15,871 nt of DNA from Campylobacter sp. (GTDB lineage Bacteria > Campylobacterota > Campylobacteria > Campylobacterales > Campylobacteraceae): the NCBI GenBank assembly GCA_017940085.1, contig JAGAZK010000076.1, positions 1-15,871 on the forward strand. Reading direction: 5' to 3'. The position numbers and the translations under genes are program-made. Positions 7,215 through 13,748 of the stretch are shown here, one piece after another. Position 1 is the first letter of the stretch; each line of letters opens with the position of its first letter. The notes under the pieces are model-generated. The model ran no database searches. It was not told where the DNA came from and saw only the letters and a program-made list of their open reading frames with translations.

Positions 7215-7964
7215 TTATGAATTAGACTTTGGTTCGTAAATTTCGCCCACATCATTTATATCAACAAATTGCCCATTTATTTTCACAAGTGCTGTGCCAT
7301 CTTTGAATTTAACAGCTTCGATTGGATATTCATTGCCACCAGTTGTGAGTTTGTTTCCGCTTGTCTTGCCAAGATAAGTCGCACTTGCATAATATTTTCC
7401 AGCATCTACTGGATTGCCGTCATTGTCTGTGCCGTCCCAAGTAAATGTGGCAATTCCTGCATTTTGATCTTCTAAATCATAAACTTTAACGACTTTTCCG
7501 TTGCTGTCTTTGATTTCCACCGTCCCAATAGCTGCGGCTTCTGAGAAATTTAGATTGAAATTAATTTCATTTGTGGCTTTTGTAGCTTTTGTAATAGAGC
7601 CATCGATTTTAACTACCTTACCCAAAGCCCCAATAGAAGTCATAGAAAAGCTATTTTGGATTTGTTCTGCTAGATTTTTTAATAATTCATTTGTATTGTT
7701 TTGAGCCTCTAATACTGAGAGTTGGCTTGTTTGTTCTAGCATTTTGGCTGTATCCATAGGATCGGTTGGATCTTGGTATTGAAGTTCTGTGAGCAAAAGC
7801 TTCAAAAACGCTTCTTTATCAAGCTGAGCCATAGGATTTGTGCCGTTTGCTGCATCGGACTTGGCTTGTAATTTCTGAGTCGCCCATTTGTCGGCTGTAA
7901 ATTGAGTAGAAGTGTCTTTGTTTGCCGAGCTTGTAGCTGTGTTGTTTAGTTGATTTATAGCCAT
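7215..7964 (-). CDS. flgD: Flagellar hook cap/assembly protein FlgD
   Basis: The 249-residue protein contains the FlgD N-terminal signature at residues 48-90 (LDKEAFLKLLLTELQYQDPTDPMD, then MLEQTSQLSVLEAQNN). It also has the C-terminal Ig-like segment with TWDGTDNDGNPVDAGKYYASATY. FlgD caps the growing hook and is needed for insertion of hook subunits, then is discarded. It sits between fliK and flgE, whose products control hook length and form hook-type structures, so the three genes are one functional operon. The ATG at 7964 follows an AAAGGA at 7971-7976 by 6 bases. Its TAA overlaps the ribosome site of the flgE-like gene. Confidence 0.95.
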   Translation of the reverse strand: MAINQLNNTATSSANKDTSTQFTADKWATQKLQAKSDAANGTNPMAQLDKEAFLKLLLTELQYQDPTDPMDTAKMLEQTSQLSVLEAQNNTNELLKNLAEQIQNSFSMTSIGALGKVVKIDGSITKATKATNEINFNLNFSEAAAIGTVEIKDSNGKVVKVYDLEDQNAGIATFTWDGTDNDGNPVDAGKYYASATYLGKTSGNKLTTGGNEYPIEAVKFKDGTALVKINGQFVDINDVGEIYEPKSNS

Positions 7965-8005
7965 TTTAGATCCTTTATTTTTAATTTTTCAAGCAATTTT
8001 TATTC

Positions 8006-9829
8006 CTAAACATATCTTGGGAATATTAGTTCCAAATTTATTCTAGAATTATCTGACAATACCAAATCTTGCTCTTCATAAGCTTTTTTGGCATTTTTGT
8101 TTTGTCCTTGATTTCTGCCTTGCCCTTGAGAATCCGAGCTAAATCTCATATCAACTTCTGTAAATCCCATATTTACAAGGTTTTGTCTAAACTCAGCTTG
8201 GTTTTGTAAGAAAATTTGCATAGTTTGGTTTGTAGAAGTTATATTTATATGGAGATTGTTTGCGCGACTAAGCATTACAACACTTACTTCTCCAAGTTCA
8301 GCTGGATTTAAAGTCATCGCAAATCTCGTCATAGGTGGCTTGTATTGGCTCATTTTTTCTTGCAAATTTTGAGCGAAATCAAGCATTGTTTGGTTTAAAT
8401 TTAGATTATTTTTGAGATTTATTTTTGCATTTGAGATTGATTCTTTGACTGAATTATTCGTGATTTTCATATCAATTGTATCATCTTTGGCGATTTCGCT
8501 AAAATCGCTTTGAACATCGCTTTGGTAGATTAAATTTGATTGAGCCATTTGGGTAGTATTAGCGGATAAATTTGCATTTAAATTTGCTCCAGCGTTTTGT
8601 TTGGCTAGTTTAGAAATACTTTTTAGGTATTGATCTATGCTATCGTCAATTTCGCCTAAATTTTGATCTGATTTTGGTGCAATTTGCTCTTTTGGCGTGA
8701 TTTTATCATTTGGATTTAGCAAATTTGGTTTATTAAATTTATCTTTGTGGGATTGTAATTCGATTTTTGGTTTTAGGTCTGTGATAATAGCAGCTTCTTG
8801 TTTTGGCAATTTTATTTCTTTTGGCTCAAAAACAGGCTCTTTTATATTTTCTTTTGTTGGTTTTATTTGTTCTTTTAAATCAACTTCTTTAAAATCTTTT
8901 GCAAGAAGTTTTTCTAAATTTGAATCTGTCTTTGGTGGGATAATAATTTGCTGATTTTGTGGGTCAAATTTAATAACTTTTAGATCCAAATTTGGCATTT
9001 TTTGCTGTTTTTGATCAAAAAATTTAAACTCATCAAGATTTTTAAACTCATTTTTTAACTGCTCAATCTCATCTATATCTATTTGGACGATTTTTGGCTC
9101 AAGACCGAGTTTGTTGGCGATTTTGATGAGATCATTTAGGTTTTTTGCACTTTTGATTTCTATTATATTTTTTTCTTCGCTAAATATTTTTTCAAGCGAA
9201 TTTGACATCAAAGGAAATCTAAATTCGCTTTTTTGGTCGTTAGTGGCTGTATTTTCTAAGATATTTAAAATTTGCATAAAATCGCGATTTTCAAATATAC
9301 TTTGAGAAATTTTAGTCTCAAAAAATCCAATTTTTTCTAGATTAGTAAATTTGTCTTTTAAGATTTTCAAATCTTTGATTTTTGGCTCAAAAACTTCAAT
9401 ATTATAAAACACATCTTTGAAAATATCTTTGTTTTTCAAAACATCAAAAAGCTCATTTATAGTCTTTATTTGGGCAATTTCTTCTTTTGAAATATCAAAT
9501 TCATCAAAAAGCAAATTTAAAATATTTGTATTTTTTGGGCTATCAATATCGCCGTCAAGCTCGTTTAATAGCTGCAAAACTTGAGTAAATTCAGCATTTT
9601 TGACTAAATTTAATCGTTCTTTTGACAAAATTAGCTGATTTTTTGGTTTTGAGCTTTGTTGGGCTTTAATATCATTTAAACTTAGATTTTTATTGCTTTC
9701 CATACTATCCATTAGCATACTTAAAAACTCGCTATCATCTGCATTGTTAGATGATACATCGCTTGGCAAATTTGATAAATTTGAACCTTTTGGCATAGGA
9801 TTTAAGACATCTAGAAGTAAATTTTGCAT
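8006..9829 (-). CDS. fliK: Flagellar hook-length control protein FliK
   Basis: The C-terminal flagellar hook-length domain is clear at about residues 500-562 (RFAMTLNPAELGEVSVVML, then NLHINIT, then EFRQNLVNMGFTEVDMRF). Upstream is a long, low-complexity, Asn/Lys/Gln/Leu-rich region, as expected for the export and ruler part of FliK. FliK measures hook length and triggers the switch of export specificity from hook to filament subunits. I set the start at the ATG 9829 (607 residues). The frame extends 12 bases further to a TTG at 9841. However, a GGAG at 9839-9836, six bases before the ATG, is a proper ribosome site, the TTG has none, and the predicted sigma-54 transcript begins only about 8-9 bases before the TTG. 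The gap to flgD is 41 bp. Confidence 0.9.
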   Translation of the reverse strand: MQNLLLDVLNPMPKGSNLSNLPSDVSSNNADDSEFLSMLMDSMESNKNLSLNDIKAQQSSKPKNQLILSKERLNLVKNAEFTQVLQLLNELDGDIDSPKNTNILNLLFDEFDISKEEIAQIKTINELFDVLKNKDIFKDVFYNIEVFEPKIKDLKILKDKFTNLEKIGFFETKISQSIFENRDFMQILNILENTATNDQKSEFRFPLMSNSLEKIFSEEKNIIEIKSAKNLNDLIKIANKLGLEPKIVQIDIDEIEQLKNEFKNLDEFKFFDQKQQKMPNLDLKVIKFDPQNQQIIIPPKTDSNLEKLLAKDFKEVDLKEQIKPTKENIKEPVFEPKEIKLPKQEAAIITDLKPKIELQSHKDKFNKPNLLNPNDKITPKEQIAPKSDQNLGEIDDSIDQYLKSISKLAKQNAGANLNANLSANTTQMAQSNLIYQSDVQSDFSEIAKDDTIDMKITNNSVKESISNAKINLKNNLNLNQTMLDFAQNLQEKMSQYKPPMTRFAMTLNPAELGEVSVVMLSRANNLHINITSTNQTMQIFLQNQAEFRQNLVNMGFTEVDMRFSSDSQGQGRNQGQNKNAKKAYEEQDLVLSDNSRINLELIFPRYV

Positions 9830-9835
9830 ATCAAA

Positions 9836-9839
9836 CTCC
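9836..9839 (-). promoter_or_regulatory. Ribosome binding site (GGAG) that fixes the fliK start
   Basis: GGAG on the minus strand lies six bases ahead of ATG 9829. It overlaps the codon after the alternative TTG start at 9841, arguing that the TTG is not the initiator. Confidence 0.7.
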
Positions 9840-9860
9840 AAAAGTTTTTTGACAAACGCA

Positions 9861-9874
9861 GCAAAAAGTATTCC
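9861..9874 (-). promoter_or_regulatory. Sigma-54 promoter of the fliK-flgD-flgE operon
   Basis: Read on the minus strand, the sequence TTTTGGAATACTTTTTGCTG holds the invariant GG and GC separated by exactly ten bases, with a TTTGGAA...TTTGCT context like the Campylobacter flaB-type RpoN promoters. Transcription would begin about 12 bases past the GC, near 9849, leaving a leader of about 20 bases before the ATG at 9829. This implies control by RpoN and the flagellar activator FlgR, as known for class 2 flagellar genes in this group. Confidence 0.82.
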
Positions 9875-9932
9875 AAAAAATATTCAAACCCACAAAATAA
9901 AATCCATTTATAAAAAAATCAAATTTTTTCGC

Positions 9933-9938
9933 TATAAT
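9933..9938 (+). promoter_or_regulatory. Sigma-70 -10 box (TATAAT) of typA
   Basis: TATAAT within TTTTTTCGCTATAAT lies 29 bases before the typA ATG, after a T-rich stretch as usual for Campylobacter. It is divergent from the sigma-54 promoter in the same 138-bp spacer; the two promoters do not overlap. Confidence 0.75.
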
Positions 9939-9967
9939 CTACGGCTTAAAAATTTCAAAGGAAAATT

Positions 9968-11776
9968 ATGCAAAATTTACGAAATATCGCAGTTATCGCT
10001 CATGTCGATCATGGCAAAACGACTATGGTTGATGAGCTTTTGAAACAATCTGGCACATTTGGAGATCACAAAAGCGTAGGTGAGCGAGTAATGGACAGCA
10101 ATGATTTAGAAAAAGAACGCGGAATTACGATTTTATCAAAAAATACAGCCATAAAATACAAAGATTTTAAAATAAATATTATTGATACCCCAGGACACGC
10201 TGATTTTGGTGGAGAAGTCGAGCGGGTGCTTAAAATGGTCGATGGAGTTTTGCTTTTGGTTGATGCACAAGAAGGCGTTATGCCACAAACCAAATTTGTT
10301 GTTAAAAAAGCTCTATCTTTAGGACTTCGCCCAATAGTTGTTGTAAATAAAATAGACAAACCAGCAGCCGATCCAGATAGAGTGATAAATGAGATTTTTG
10401 ATTTGTTTGTGGCTTTGGGTGCAAATGATGAGCAGTTAGAGTTTCCAGTGGTTTATGCAGCTGCTAAAAATGGTTATGCGAAATTAAATTTAGAAGATGA
10501 AAATAAAAATATGATTCCTTTGTTTGAGACGATTTTATCGCATGTCCCAGCACCTAGTGGCAAAGATGAAAATCCACTTCAACTTCAAGTTTTTACACTA
10601 GATTATGATAATTATGTCGGCAAAATCGGAATTGCTAGGATTTTTAATGGAAAAATCACAAAAAACCAAAGCGTAATGCTTGCCAAGGCTGATGGGAGCA
10701 AATCAACTGGCAGAATTAGCAAACTAATTGGATTTATGGGGTTAGAGCGCACTGAAATCAATGAAGCTTTTGCTGGAGATATTGTGGCTATCGCTGGATT
10801 TGACGGACTTGATGTAGGAGATAGCGTGGTAGATCCTACTAATCCTATCCCATTAGATCCACTTCATATAGAAGAGCCTACTTTAAGCGTAGTTTTTAGT
10901 GTAAATGACGGACCTTTGGCTGGGACTGAGGGCAAATTTGTAACTTCAAATAAAATCGATGAACGCCTAGAAAACGAGATGAAAACAAATATTGCGATGA
11001 AATACGAAAACATAGGTGAGGGTAAATTTAAAGTAAGCGGTAGGGGCGAACTTCAAATCACAGTTTTAGCTGAAAATATGCGTAGAGAAGGCTTTGAGTT
11101 TTGTTTAGGTCGCCCAGAAGTCATCATAAAAGAAATCAATGGCGTCAAATGCGAGCCTTTTGAACTTCTTGTGATTGATGCCCCAGATGATTGCACAGGT
11201 GCAGTTATAGAAAAACTTGGTAAAAGAAAAGCTGAGATGACTTCTATGAATCCCACAGGAGACGGGCAAACTAGAATAGAGTTTGAAATCCCAGCAAGGG
11301 GATTGATTGGTTTTAGAAGTCAGTTTCTTACTGATACTAGGGGCGAGGGCGTGATGAATCATAGCTTTTTGGAATTTCGCCCGAGCGTGGGAACCGCTAT
11401 GCAAAGGGGAAATGGAGCTTTGGTGAGTATGGAAAACGGTGTGGCTTTGGCTTATTCGCTTTGGAATCTCCAAGATAGGGGAGTTTTGTTCTCCAAACCA
11501 CAAGACAAAGTCTATATCGGTATGATTATCGGCGAACATAGCCGTCCAAACGATCTTGATGTCAATCCAATCAAAGGCAAAAACCTCACAAATGTAAGAG
11601 CTAGTGGGAGTGATGATGCGATCAAACTTGTCCCACCAAGAGAGTTAAATTTAGAAAGAGCGTTAGAGTGGATTGAAGAAGATGAGCTTGTCGAAGTTAC
11701 GCCAAAAAATATAAGAGTGCGAAAAAGGTATCTTGATCCAACCACTCGCAAAAGAATGGCAAAAACAAATTCTTAA
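9968..11776 (+). CDS. typA: Ribosome-associated GTPase TypA/BipA
   Basis: The 602-residue translational GTPase matches the normal family length. GTPase motifs are all intact: G1 AHVDHGKTT (residues 11-19), switch I RGITI (51-55), G3 DTPGHADF (73-80), G4 NKID (127-130) and a G5-type segment around AAAKNG (164-169). The EF-G-like domains and the TypA-specific C-terminus follow, with [18 protein letters not shown] and a basic tail [16 protein letters not shown]. TypA/BipA binds the 70S ribosome at the EF-G site and supports ribosome assembly and growth under stress. ATG 9968 follows AAAGGA at 9957-9962. The gene is transcribed away from fliK, the same divergent pairing that I recall from C. jejuni. 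The genes on either side are unrelated in function. Confidence 0.97.
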   Translation: MQNLRNIAVIAHVDHGKTTMVDELLKQSGTFGDHKSVGERVMDSNDLEKERGITILSKNTAIKYKDFKINIIDTPGHADFGGEVERVLKMVDGVLLLVDAQEGVMPQTKFVVKKALSLGLRPIVVVNKIDKPAADPDRVINEIFDLFVALGANDEQLEFPVVYAAAKNGYAKLNLEDENKNMIPLFETILSHVPAPSGKDENPLQLQVFTLDYDNYVGKIGIARIFNGKITKNQSVMLAKADGSKSTGRISKLIGFMGLERTEINEAFAGDIVAIAGFDGLDVGDSVVDPTNPIPLDPLHIEEPTLSVVFSVNDGPLAGTEGKFVTSNKIDERLENEMKTNIAMKYENIGEGKFKVSGRGELQITVLAENMRREGFEFCLGRPEVIIKEINGVKCEPFELLVIDAPDDCTGAVIEKLGKRKAEMTSMNPTGDGQTRIEFEIPARGLIGFRSQFLTDTRGEGVMNHSFLEFRPSVGTAMQRGNGALVSMENGVALAYSLWNLQDRGVLFSKPQDKVYIGMIIGEHSRPNDLDVNPIKGKNLTNVRASGSDDAIKLVPPRELNLERALEWIEEDELVEVTPKNIRVRKRYLDPTTRKRMAKTNS

Positions 11777-11777
11777 A

Positions 11778-11801
11778 GAGTAAATTTAATCAAATTTACT
11801 T
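11778..11801 (+). terminator. Weak hairpin directly after typA
   Basis: GTAAATTT (11780-11787) pairs with AAATTTAC (11792-11799) across a four-base loop, extended by two outer pairs and followed by TTCTT. It is AT-rich with only a short T-run, and it touches the 3' end of the inverted repeat copy beginning at 11803, so the terminator role is tentative. Confidence 0.4.
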
Positions 11802-11802
11802 C

Positions 11803-11939
11803 TTAATTCCCCATTTCTGACATATTTACACGCAAATTTGGACTTCGCCCATTATCGCTCTAGATAACTTCGCTCCGACCCGCCCAAATTTCCGCGTAAC
11901 TCTACCTAATCTGTCTTGAACATTTTTCTCAATACGGCG
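11803..11939 (-). repeat. Structured repeat, copy A (conserved ends, variable hairpin core)
   Basis: Read on the minus strand, this copy begins with ACGCCGTATTGAGAAAAATG, then the 16-base box TTCAAGACAGATTAGG (11920-11905). It ends with TCAGAAATGGGGAATTAA (11820-11803). Both end segments recur in copies B and C. Between them, 11899-11882 pairs with 11843-11826 (15 of 18 positions; core AAATTTGG / CCAAATTT). Inside that stem is a perfect 5-bp hairpin TTATC-TAGAGC-GATAA at 11867-11852. I do not recognise the family. It lies just downstream of typA in opposite orientation and back to back with copy B. Confidence 0.75.
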
Positions 11940-11975
11940 TTTTAAATAAATTTATTTCCAAATTTAATCAAATTT

Positions 11976-12117
11976 CGCTGTATATTGACAAATATTCAAG
12001 ACAGATTAGGCGTAGTTTGCAATAACTTTTGTCCGTGCAAGGAAAATAAGACAAATAGTCTATTGACGAAACACGGGCAAAAATTATTGCGAAATCCGTT
12101 CAGAAATAGGGAATTAA
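11976..12117 (+). repeat. Structured repeat, copy B (conserved ends, variable hairpin core)
   Basis: The copy starts CGCTGTATATTGACAAATA, then the box TTCAAGACAGATTAGG (11995-12010) and CGTAGT. It ends with AATCCGTTCA, GAAATA and GGGAATTAA at 12093-12117. The core differs completely from copies A and C yet again forms a long imperfect stem: 12017-12037 pairs with 12072-12093, visible as TTGCAATAA against TTATTGCGAA and GTCCGTG against CACGGGC. A small inner hairpin AGAC-AAATA-GTCT occupies 12049-12061. It is divergent from copy A, with 36 bp of AT-rich DNA between their 5' ends. Confidence 0.75.
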
Positions 12118-12121
12118 ATAA

Positions 12122-12151
12122 CAAATTTGCCCCAAATTTAGGGCAAATTTG
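12122..12151. repeat. Perfect 11-bp inverted repeat after copy B
   Basis: CAAATTTGCCC (12122-12132) pairs with GGGCAAATTTG (12141-12151) around an 8-base loop. It is a strong hairpin with a GC core. No T-run follows on the plus strand, so it is not a standard terminator there; on the minus strand it could help end transcripts from the outer-membrane protein gene. Confidence 0.4.
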
Positions 12152-12184
12152 AGTTAGCAAAATCATTTTTACAAGGTATAGGAT

Positions 12185-12344
12185 TTTTAGATGAGAAATC
12201 GGTGTTGTGCAGTTTTGGGCGAATGAGACAAAATTTGCACGACACAACAAATGCGAGTAGCATTTTTGGGTGCAAATTTGGGAATAATCTCCTTAGTGTC
12301 TGTCGCAGTGAAACACAAACAAACTCACCGATTTATCGCTAAAA
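12185..12344. repeat. Multibranched palindromic region between typA and the outer-membrane protein gene
   Basis: An outer stem joins 12185-12204 to 12326-12344: AAATCGGTG / CACCGATTT is perfect, and the extension TTTTAG...GA / TC...CTAAAA adds pairs with one mismatch and one bulge. Inside are a long hairpin at about 12205-12242 (TTGTGCAGTTTTG against CAAAATTTGCACGA) and a perfect small hairpin AAATGC-GAGTA-GCATTT at 12249-12265. Bases 12231-12240 could instead pair perfectly with 12270-12279, excluding the first hairpin. It lies directly past the stop of the minus-strand outer-membrane protein gene, so it may be that gene's 3' region or a separate RNA. I see no protein-coding gene in 11777-12359. 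Confidence 0.45.
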
Positions 12345-12359
12345 GCCAAAGCCTTAAAA

Positions 12360-13073
12360 TTAAAATTTATAGTTGTATCCCACAAACACTCCAATATTTG
12401 TGCGTTTGGCGTCTTTGGCTGTTGTTGGAATTTGTATGCAAGTCCCACCGATACATTCTTTTATTTGAAAATCTTTGTCTGAGTATTTGGCTTGGTCAAA
12501 TTTCAAACCAAATTCAATCTCATTGTTTTGATTTATTTCATAAATACCGCCAAGTTTAAGCCCATAAATAAAGCCATTTTGAGAATAATCGCTAGTATGA
12601 ATTGCCACACTATCTTGTGCAAAATACTCCACATCAATCTTGCTAATTCCAGCAAAAGCTCCTAAAATAGCTTTAAAATCAAGCCCAGCAATATTAAATT
12701 TAGGTGTCCAATCAGCCCCAATCAAAAAATCATTAGTGCTATATTTAAGCTCTTCAGCCACCGATATTCCTAGTGCTGGACCGATAAATGCTACGCTATC
12801 TTTAGCTTCAAAATTATGATTATATGCTCCATAAATTCGCCACAAATCAAAATCATAGCCGACTTTAAGCCCTAAACCAAACACACTATCATCAATATTA
12901 AGATTCATCATAAATGGTGTAATATTTTCTGTCCATTTTGTTTCAAATTTGGATTTAATATTATATTTACCCTCAACCCCCACAAATACGCCGTCATACC
13001 AATTCGCACACGCACCGCTTACGATACTGCTTGCCAAAATCGCTATAGCACCAAATTTGCTAAATTTTTTCAT
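12360..13073 (-). CDS. Outer-membrane beta-barrel protein of unknown role
   Basis: The 237-residue protein has a signal peptide (residues 1-23, ending SGACA before Asn-Trp-Tyr). It then shows alternating hydrophobic/polar strands typical of a small barrel of about 8-10 strands: VFVGVEGKYNI, FGLGLKVGYDF, WRIYGAYNHNF, DFLIGADWTPKF, LDFKAILGAFAGISKI, GFIYGLKLGGIYEI, EIEFGLKFDQAKY. It ends with the barrel-assembly signal IGVFVGYNYKF, with a terminal Phe. Two cysteines in ECIGGTC near the C-terminus could form a disulphide in the last extracellular loop. It resembles the generic OMP_b-brl / opacity-type families, so pore, adhesin or structural roles are all possible. ATG 13073 has AAGGAG five bases upstream (13084-13079). 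A long leader with a G9 tract lies upstream, raising the possibility of variable expression. Confidence 0.82.
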   Translation of the reverse strand: MKKFSKFGAIAILASSIVSGACANWYDGVFVGVEGKYNIKSKFETKWTENITPFMMNLNIDDSVFGLGLKVGYDFDLWRIYGAYNHNFEAKDSVAFIGPALGISVAEELKYSTNDFLIGADWTPKFNIAGLDFKAILGAFAGISKIDVEYFAQDSVAIHTSDYSQNGFIYGLKLGGIYEINQNNEIEFGLKFDQAKYSDKDFQIKECIGGTCIQIPTTAKDAKRTNIGVFVGYNYKF

Positions 13074-13341
13074 TTTTTCTCCTTTTTAAAGGCTTGGCTT
13101 TGCGGATCTTTTCGTGGAATTTGAAAATTTATTACTGAACTTTTTTGTTCTATTTTCGCAAGAAATTTTCTACACAACCCCAAAAATATCTCGCAAATCA
13201 TTCGCCTTTTTTTATTTTAAATTTACGCAAAACTAAATTTACAAATCACTAAATTTAGGGCTAAATTTAAGCACCCAAATACAACCAAATTTGATTAAAT
13301 TTGAACTCAAATTTACTAAATTTAGTAATTTTCAAAGTATT

Positions 13342-13356
13342 ATTCTACCCCCCCCC
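13342..13356 (-). promoter_or_regulatory. C9/G9 homopolymer tract abutting a possible -10 box
   Basis: Nine consecutive C on the plus strand (13348-13356) read on the minus strand as G9 followed immediately by TAGAAT (13347-13342), a plausible -10 box directed at the outer-membrane protein gene 270 bp away. Tracts of this kind are the main phase-variable repeats in Campylobacter. The tract is intergenic: an ATG runs into it on the minus strand, but stop codons follow within a few codons in all phases. Confidence 0.45.
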
Positions 13357-13485
13357 ATTAAAACTAGCTTAAATTGCATTAAATTTTTCAAAAAATTTGA
13401 AAAAATTTAAAATTTGAGTAAATTTGGAAGAAAATTTGAATAAATTTAAAGCAAATTTGATTAAATTTTGGAGTAAATTTGCTCT

Positions 13486-13523
13486 AGATTCTTCGCTACA
13501 CTCCGGTTTCGCTCAGAATGACA
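13486..13523. repeat. Imperfect palindrome of the AGATTCTTCGCT...GCTCAGAATGACA type
   Basis: AGATTCTTCGCT (13486-13497) and GCTCAGAATGACA (13511-13523) form imperfect arms, with ATTCT / AGAAT perfectly paired. The wording resembles a small palindromic repeat that I recall from many unrelated bacterial genomes, here split by about 13 extra bases. It lies only six bases before copy C of the structured repeat. Confidence 0.4.
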
Positions 13524-13529
13524 AAAAAA

Positions 13530-13672
13530 CGCAGTGTGTTGAGAAATATTCAAGACAGATTAGGCGTAGTATATTAGAAAATCTCGCTGTTTCAAGGGAG
13601 CAGACTTGAGCGTCTGTAACCGCCGAAATAGCGAGATTTTTTAATTTAATCCGTTCAAAGCTGGGGAATTAA
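13530..13672 (+). repeat. Structured repeat, copy C (conserved ends, variable hairpin core)
   Basis: The copy begins CGCAGTGTGTTGAGAAATA, then the box TTCAAGACAGATTAGG (13549-13564) and CGTAGT. It ends AATCCGTTCA, AAGCTG and GGGAATTAA at 13648-13672, matching 21 of 25 bases of the end of copy B. Its core stem pairs 13578-13593 with 13625-13640 (AAAATCTCGCT / AGCGAGATTTT, a single G-T wobble). The inner hairpin is CAGAC-TTGAGC-GTCTG (13601-13616), whose loop matches that of copy A (TAGAGC) on an unrelated stem. It lies 76 bp upstream of the Bax-inhibitor-like gene and in the same direction. Confidence 0.75.
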
Positions 13673-13714
13673 ATTAAATTTTGCTTATTTTAGGATATAT
13701 TTATATTTTTTTGC

Positions 13715-13720
13715 TAAACT
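13715..13720 (+). promoter_or_regulatory. Probable extended -10 box (TGCTAAACT) for the Bax-inhibitor-like gene
   Basis: A TGC precedes TAAACT after a run of seven T, 28 bases before the ATG at 13749. The placement and T-rich approach match the other sigma-70 promoters here, although the hexamer is not perfect. Confidence 0.45.
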
Positions 13721-13748
13721 CACAAACTAAAATTTAAAAGGAGAAAAA

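Larger units (their letters stand above)
13074..13529. other. Gene-free AT-rich spacer with AAATTT words, C9 tract and small palindromes
   Basis: No reading frame here looks like a gene. From left to right it holds the ribosome site of the outer-membrane protein gene, a dense field of AAATTT-based words (13205-13330), a 16-bp palindrome (13313-13328), the C9 tract (13348-13356), A/T runs with repeated AAATTTTT-like segments (13378-13480), and a more GC-rich imperfect palindrome (13486-13523). This palindrome runs straight into repeat copy C. Confidence 0.6.

Noticed and set aside
9830..9841. Four extra N-terminal codons of fliK from a TTG start
   Set aside because: The TTG has no ribosome site and overlaps the GGAG that serves ATG 9829.
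11996..12250. 84-codon minus-strand frame past typA
   Set aside because: It reads across repeat copy B and the hairpin at 12122-12151, with no ribosome site and composition explained by the repeats.
12251..12559. 102-codon plus-strand frame overlapping the outer-membrane protein gene
   Set aside because: More than half lies antisense to a gene with a clear signal peptide and barrel pattern; no supporting motif.
13340..13380. Phase-variable gene switched by the G9 tract
   Set aside because: Minus-strand frames that start at the ATG beside the tract hit stop codons within a few codons for 9, 10 or 11 G, so the tract is not inside a coding frame.
13424..13609. 61-codon plus-strand frame in the spacer before the Bax-inhibitor-like gene
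   Set aside because: It runs through AAATTT words, the GATTCTTCGCT palindrome and repeat copy C; the translation is simply these repeats, there is no ribosome site, and the frame ends inside the element.
11803..13672. CRISPR array or integron attC sites
   Set aside because: The three copies are not evenly spaced direct repeats with spacers, they occur in both orientations, and no cas or integrase gene or attC core motifs are present.
11803..13672. Hammerhead-type self-cleaving ribozyme
   Set aside because: A CGAA follows the inner hairpin in all three copies, but the CTGANGA box and cleavage-site arrangement are absent, and in copy C the GAA is part of the stem.
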